A stretch of 64,000 nucleotides of DNA from Acidimicrobiia bacterium (GTDB lineage: Bacteria; Actinomycetota; Acidimicrobiia; IMCC26256; JAGNEX01), in contig JACJWE010000001.1 in assembly GCA_020637365.1 (NCBI GenBank), positions 712,001-776,000 on the forward strand, read 5' to 3'. The notes under the pieces are model-generated. The model did no database searches and was not told the DNA's origin. It saw only the letters and a list, made by a program, of their open reading frames with translations. This document shows positions 61,157 through 64,000 of the stretch, piece by piece. Position 1 is the stretch's first letter. Each line of letters opens with the position of its first letter. Position numbers and translations under genes: made by a program.

Positions 61157-64000
61157 GTGGGGTGCGACACGTTGGATAATGAGACGGCCCGCCCGGCTGA
61201 GCAATCAGACCAGGACGGTGTGAGTGGACCCGGAACGGTAGAGACCACTGCAGTCTCGAGCGACGTCGTGTCGCCAGAAGCAGGACCCAGGTCGGAGGGT
61301 TGGCTGGCCTCTTCCCTCCAGCTTCTTGCGATGTGGTCGGCGGCGATCGCCGCGCCGCTACTGATGCTGCTGAGGAATCAGCCGACATACTTCACCGCAC
61401 ATGGCGTCGACGGGTGGCCACTCGTCCGCTGGGTCCTCGCCTTGGTCTTCCTCGTTCCCGTCCTCATCGCGGGGTTCGTTTGATCATCCGTCGGTTGTCG
61501 ACGCGAGCGGACCGTCTGCTGTTTACAACCCTGATGGTGTTGCTGGCCTTCGTGTTTTGGGCCGGGTTGTTCCAGGCGCTGCCTCTACCGGCTTTGGCGA
61601 CCATCGGTGTCTGCGCCGCACTTGCTGCAGTTTCGTGGCTGCTGTTCACCGAACACGCCGCGCTTCGCCGGGCGATCACCGCGCAGCAGCGCCCTCTCGG
61701 TGGCTTTGTTGTTCATGTTCTTCAACCAACCCGGGATCAACGACCTCTTGTCGACGTCGGAAGTCAACATCGAACCGATCGCAGGGTATGAGGCCCGCAA
61801 CGATGTGGTGCTGATGATCTTTGATGAGCTCCCGCTCAGCTCGCTCCTCGACGAAGCAGGCGAAGTTGACGCAACGATGTTTCCCAACTTCGCACGTCTT
61901 GCCCACACATCGACCTGGTTTCAGAACGTGATTTCGGTACACACCGAAACCGCTCAGGCGGTTCCCGCCATACTCAGTGGGGATACCCCAACTTCAGCAG
62001 AGCCCCCGTGCAAGCGACCTATCCCCAGAACCTCTTTACAGTCTTTGGCGGTAACTACGACGTCTTCGGATTTGAGCAGCTGACCGACCTGTGCGGCGCA
62101 ACGCTGTGTCCCGACTCGTCGCCTGACGACGCTCGCCTCTTCTTGGACGACACGACCGTCGTCTTTAAACACCTCGTCTACCCACAGCGTTGGGCGGACA
62201 ACCTTCCTGCTATCGATCGAACATGGAGCTCGTTTGGCTCGGGCGATTCGGCCGATCCGAGGACGTCGATCCTGGGAGCTGACCAGATCGTTGAAGGCGG
62301 TGGCATTTCAAAGTTCGGGAATCGGACCAAGCACTTCGACGAGTTCGTCGATGCCATCGAGCCCGGGACCACCCCTTCGCTGTATTTCGTGCACACGGCC
62401 ATGCCCCATCAGCCCTGGGAGTATGACCCAGCGGGACAGCTCTATTCAGGGGCGGGCGATATCCCCGGTCTCCGTGGGCTGTTCTGGCTCGACAACTCAG
62501 AATCACAGGTCCAAGCGGGGTATCAACGCCATCTGATGCAGCTCGAATATGCCGACGAGTTGCTCGGCGAGGCGCTCGACAAACTTGAGGAAACCGGTCG
62601 CTTCGATGATGCATTGATTGCTGTGACCGCTGATCACGGTGCTGGCTTTGAGTCGGGTCAAGGATTTCGCGAGTTCTCAGACGGTAATCATGCAGCGCTG
62701 TACCACGTCCCGGTCTTCATCAAAGAGCCCGGACAAACACAGGGGGCGATCAACGACAGCTTTGGGCAAACCATCGATATTGTGCCCACGATTGCCGACA
62801 TGGTGGATTTGCCCTGGCCCGCAACAGATGGTCAGTCGATGTTGTCGGACACGATCGATCCTGGACTCGTACGGTGTATACCCGTGAAAGTGAGCCGCGT
62901 CCCGTATCGGAACTCGACCTGGACTACATGGCCGACGTCACACGCCAGCGAAGCTGGTTTCAAGACCTTGATCAGCCGCTCGGCCTCTATGCCATCGGTA
63001 CAGCAAAAGAGCTTATTGGCGCTCCCGTCAGTGACATCTCGACCGGTTCCAGCATCGACATCGACGTCCTTGGCATCGACAACATCAGGCACCCCGATTT
63101 CGCCAGCGGATACGCGCCTGTGTCCTTTCGTGGCTCCGTTCCGGGTGCGGCAGAAGGCACGCCCATCCTTGTCGCTGTCAACGGCACCATCGTGGCGACC
63201 GGCCAGACCCGCACGATCGGCGGAGACGACGGCGCGTTCTGGCTGATGTTGCCGTACTTCCATCTGGAATCCGATGACAACGATATTGAAGTGTTTGTCG
63301 GCGAACCCGGTGAGGTACGCATCAGCTACCAGGTGGGCATCCTCGACGATCCAAATGCATACACCGCCGATGGGGACATCGCTCCAGGTACCACGATCAC
63401 GTCGGGCGACGGCGAAGACATCGTCATCCAAGATGCTCCAGCACAAGGCGAACTCGACTACCTCACCCGTGACCGAGTCGTGCAAATCCATGGTTGGTCC
63501 AAGGCGCCCGGGGGTTCGCGAATGGAGCGAATCTTGGCATTCGACAATGACGAGTTGCTGTTTCAGGGGCGGCCGCTACTTCCAGGTTCGGAGGTGGGCG
63601 CACCCGACGACCTGGCCGAGGAGACGATTGGTTTTTCGCATCGCGAATCGCTCAACGAGTGGGGTTCGCGACGCCTCAGCGACGTCACCGTGCTGGGTGT
63701 CATCGGTGATAAGGCGTGGATCTTGCAAGGGCCACCGTGTGATAGCGCCACCGAACCGCCGGCCGGCATCGTCACCGACTGCACGTTGTACGAACCCAAG
63801 CTCCGGGTCGACGGTACCGATCTGCCGCTGATCACCGCACGCGACGGCAGTTGGAAGGTCGCCCGGGTTGAAGGCGCCGACCAGATCCTGATCACGGGAT
63901 GGGCGGCCGACCGGAGCGCAGGCAGCGCTGCCGAGCGGGTCGTCGCAGTCAACGGTGCAGAACTCATCGAGGCGACGACCTCGACAGGAGACACCCCACA
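61157..64000 (+). CDS. Membrane-bound sulfatase-like hydrolase, 3' end outside window (about four frameshifts)
   Basis: Four frame changes at about 61472 (GGGG), 61688, 62005 (CCCCC) and 62864 link one protein: an N-terminal membrane region (helices at AMWSAAIAAPLLMLL, WVLALVFLVPVLI and two more), then an alkaline-phosphatase-superfamily domain. Features: VLMIFDELPLSSLLD (metal Asp), HTETAQAVPAILSG (nucleophile Thr region), FVHTAMPHQPWEY and TADHGAGFE. After about 62871 a C-terminal beta-rich domain runs open to the window edge. The start is uncertain (GTG 61157, TTG 61172 or later). It probably acts on a glycan or lipid at the membrane exterior; the substrate is unknown. One break (61688) fits an inserted base. 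Confidence 0.8.

Overview
This window is a dense, GC-rich bacterial chromosome segment with about 52 protein genes, one tRNA gene, frequent GTG starts and ATGA/GTGA start-stop overlaps. The content points to an actinobacterium: mycothiol synthesis (MshC), a SigR/RsrA-type redox sigma pair, F420 enzymes (Fno and an LLM-class oxidoreductase), and the thrS-HIT-pgsA-patA-pimA block for phosphatidylinositol mannosides (PIMs). A class I fumarase, many CaiB/BaiF CoA-transferases and the lack of mycolate genes suggest a non-mycobacterial lineage such as Acidimicrobiia. That placement is inference, not proof.

Layout. 0-7.2 kb: an acyl-CoA cluster with an HMG-CoA-synthase-like gene (minus strand, cut by the window edge) diverging from an operon of two CoA-transferases, a two-subunit acyl-CoA dehydrogenase and two MaoC-fold subunits. 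Palindromes with the same ACGCGC core lie at both ends of the operon. 7.3-11.1 kb: SGNH hydrolase, class I fumarase, a third CoA-transferase. 11.4-13.9 kb: pheA, serS, tRNA-Ser(UGA). 14-21.9 kb: ceramidase-like protein, thiolase, F420 oxidoreductase, gamma-carbonic anhydrase, serC and a class I aminotransferase. 21.9-26.7 kb: sigR/rsrA, a periplasmic binding lipoprotein, fno, mshC. 26.7-28.5 kb: polysaccharide flippase. 28.9-35.7 kb: thrS and the PIM block. 36-40.5 kb: lemA, an M48 protease and two DUF3048-type exported proteins. 40.5-42.9 kb: pdxS-pdxT-yebC. 43-50.8 kb: ruvC-ruvA-ruvB (LexA box at the ruvC start), secD-secF, rel. 50.8-58.5 kb: OafA-SGNH acyltransferase, hisS, aspS, rarA and two small membrane-protein genes. 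58.5-64 kb: GH114-type secreted hydrolase, Nudix hydrolase and a membrane sulfatase running off the end.

How the parts fit. PimA, PatA and PgsA make the membrane anchor of PIM lipids. MshC and SigR/RsrA provide thiol redox balance. The acyl-CoA cluster looks like a side-chain beta-oxidation module for an unidentified acid. SecD/SecF, DUF3048 proteins, GH114, OafA and the sulfatase serve the cell envelope.

Quality caution. Six genes carry about twelve single-base frameshifts, and most look like contractions of short homopolymers. Each gene reads as one intact family member once the frame is restored. They are annotated as single genes with the breakpoints stated; sequencing or assembly error is the simplest explanation.
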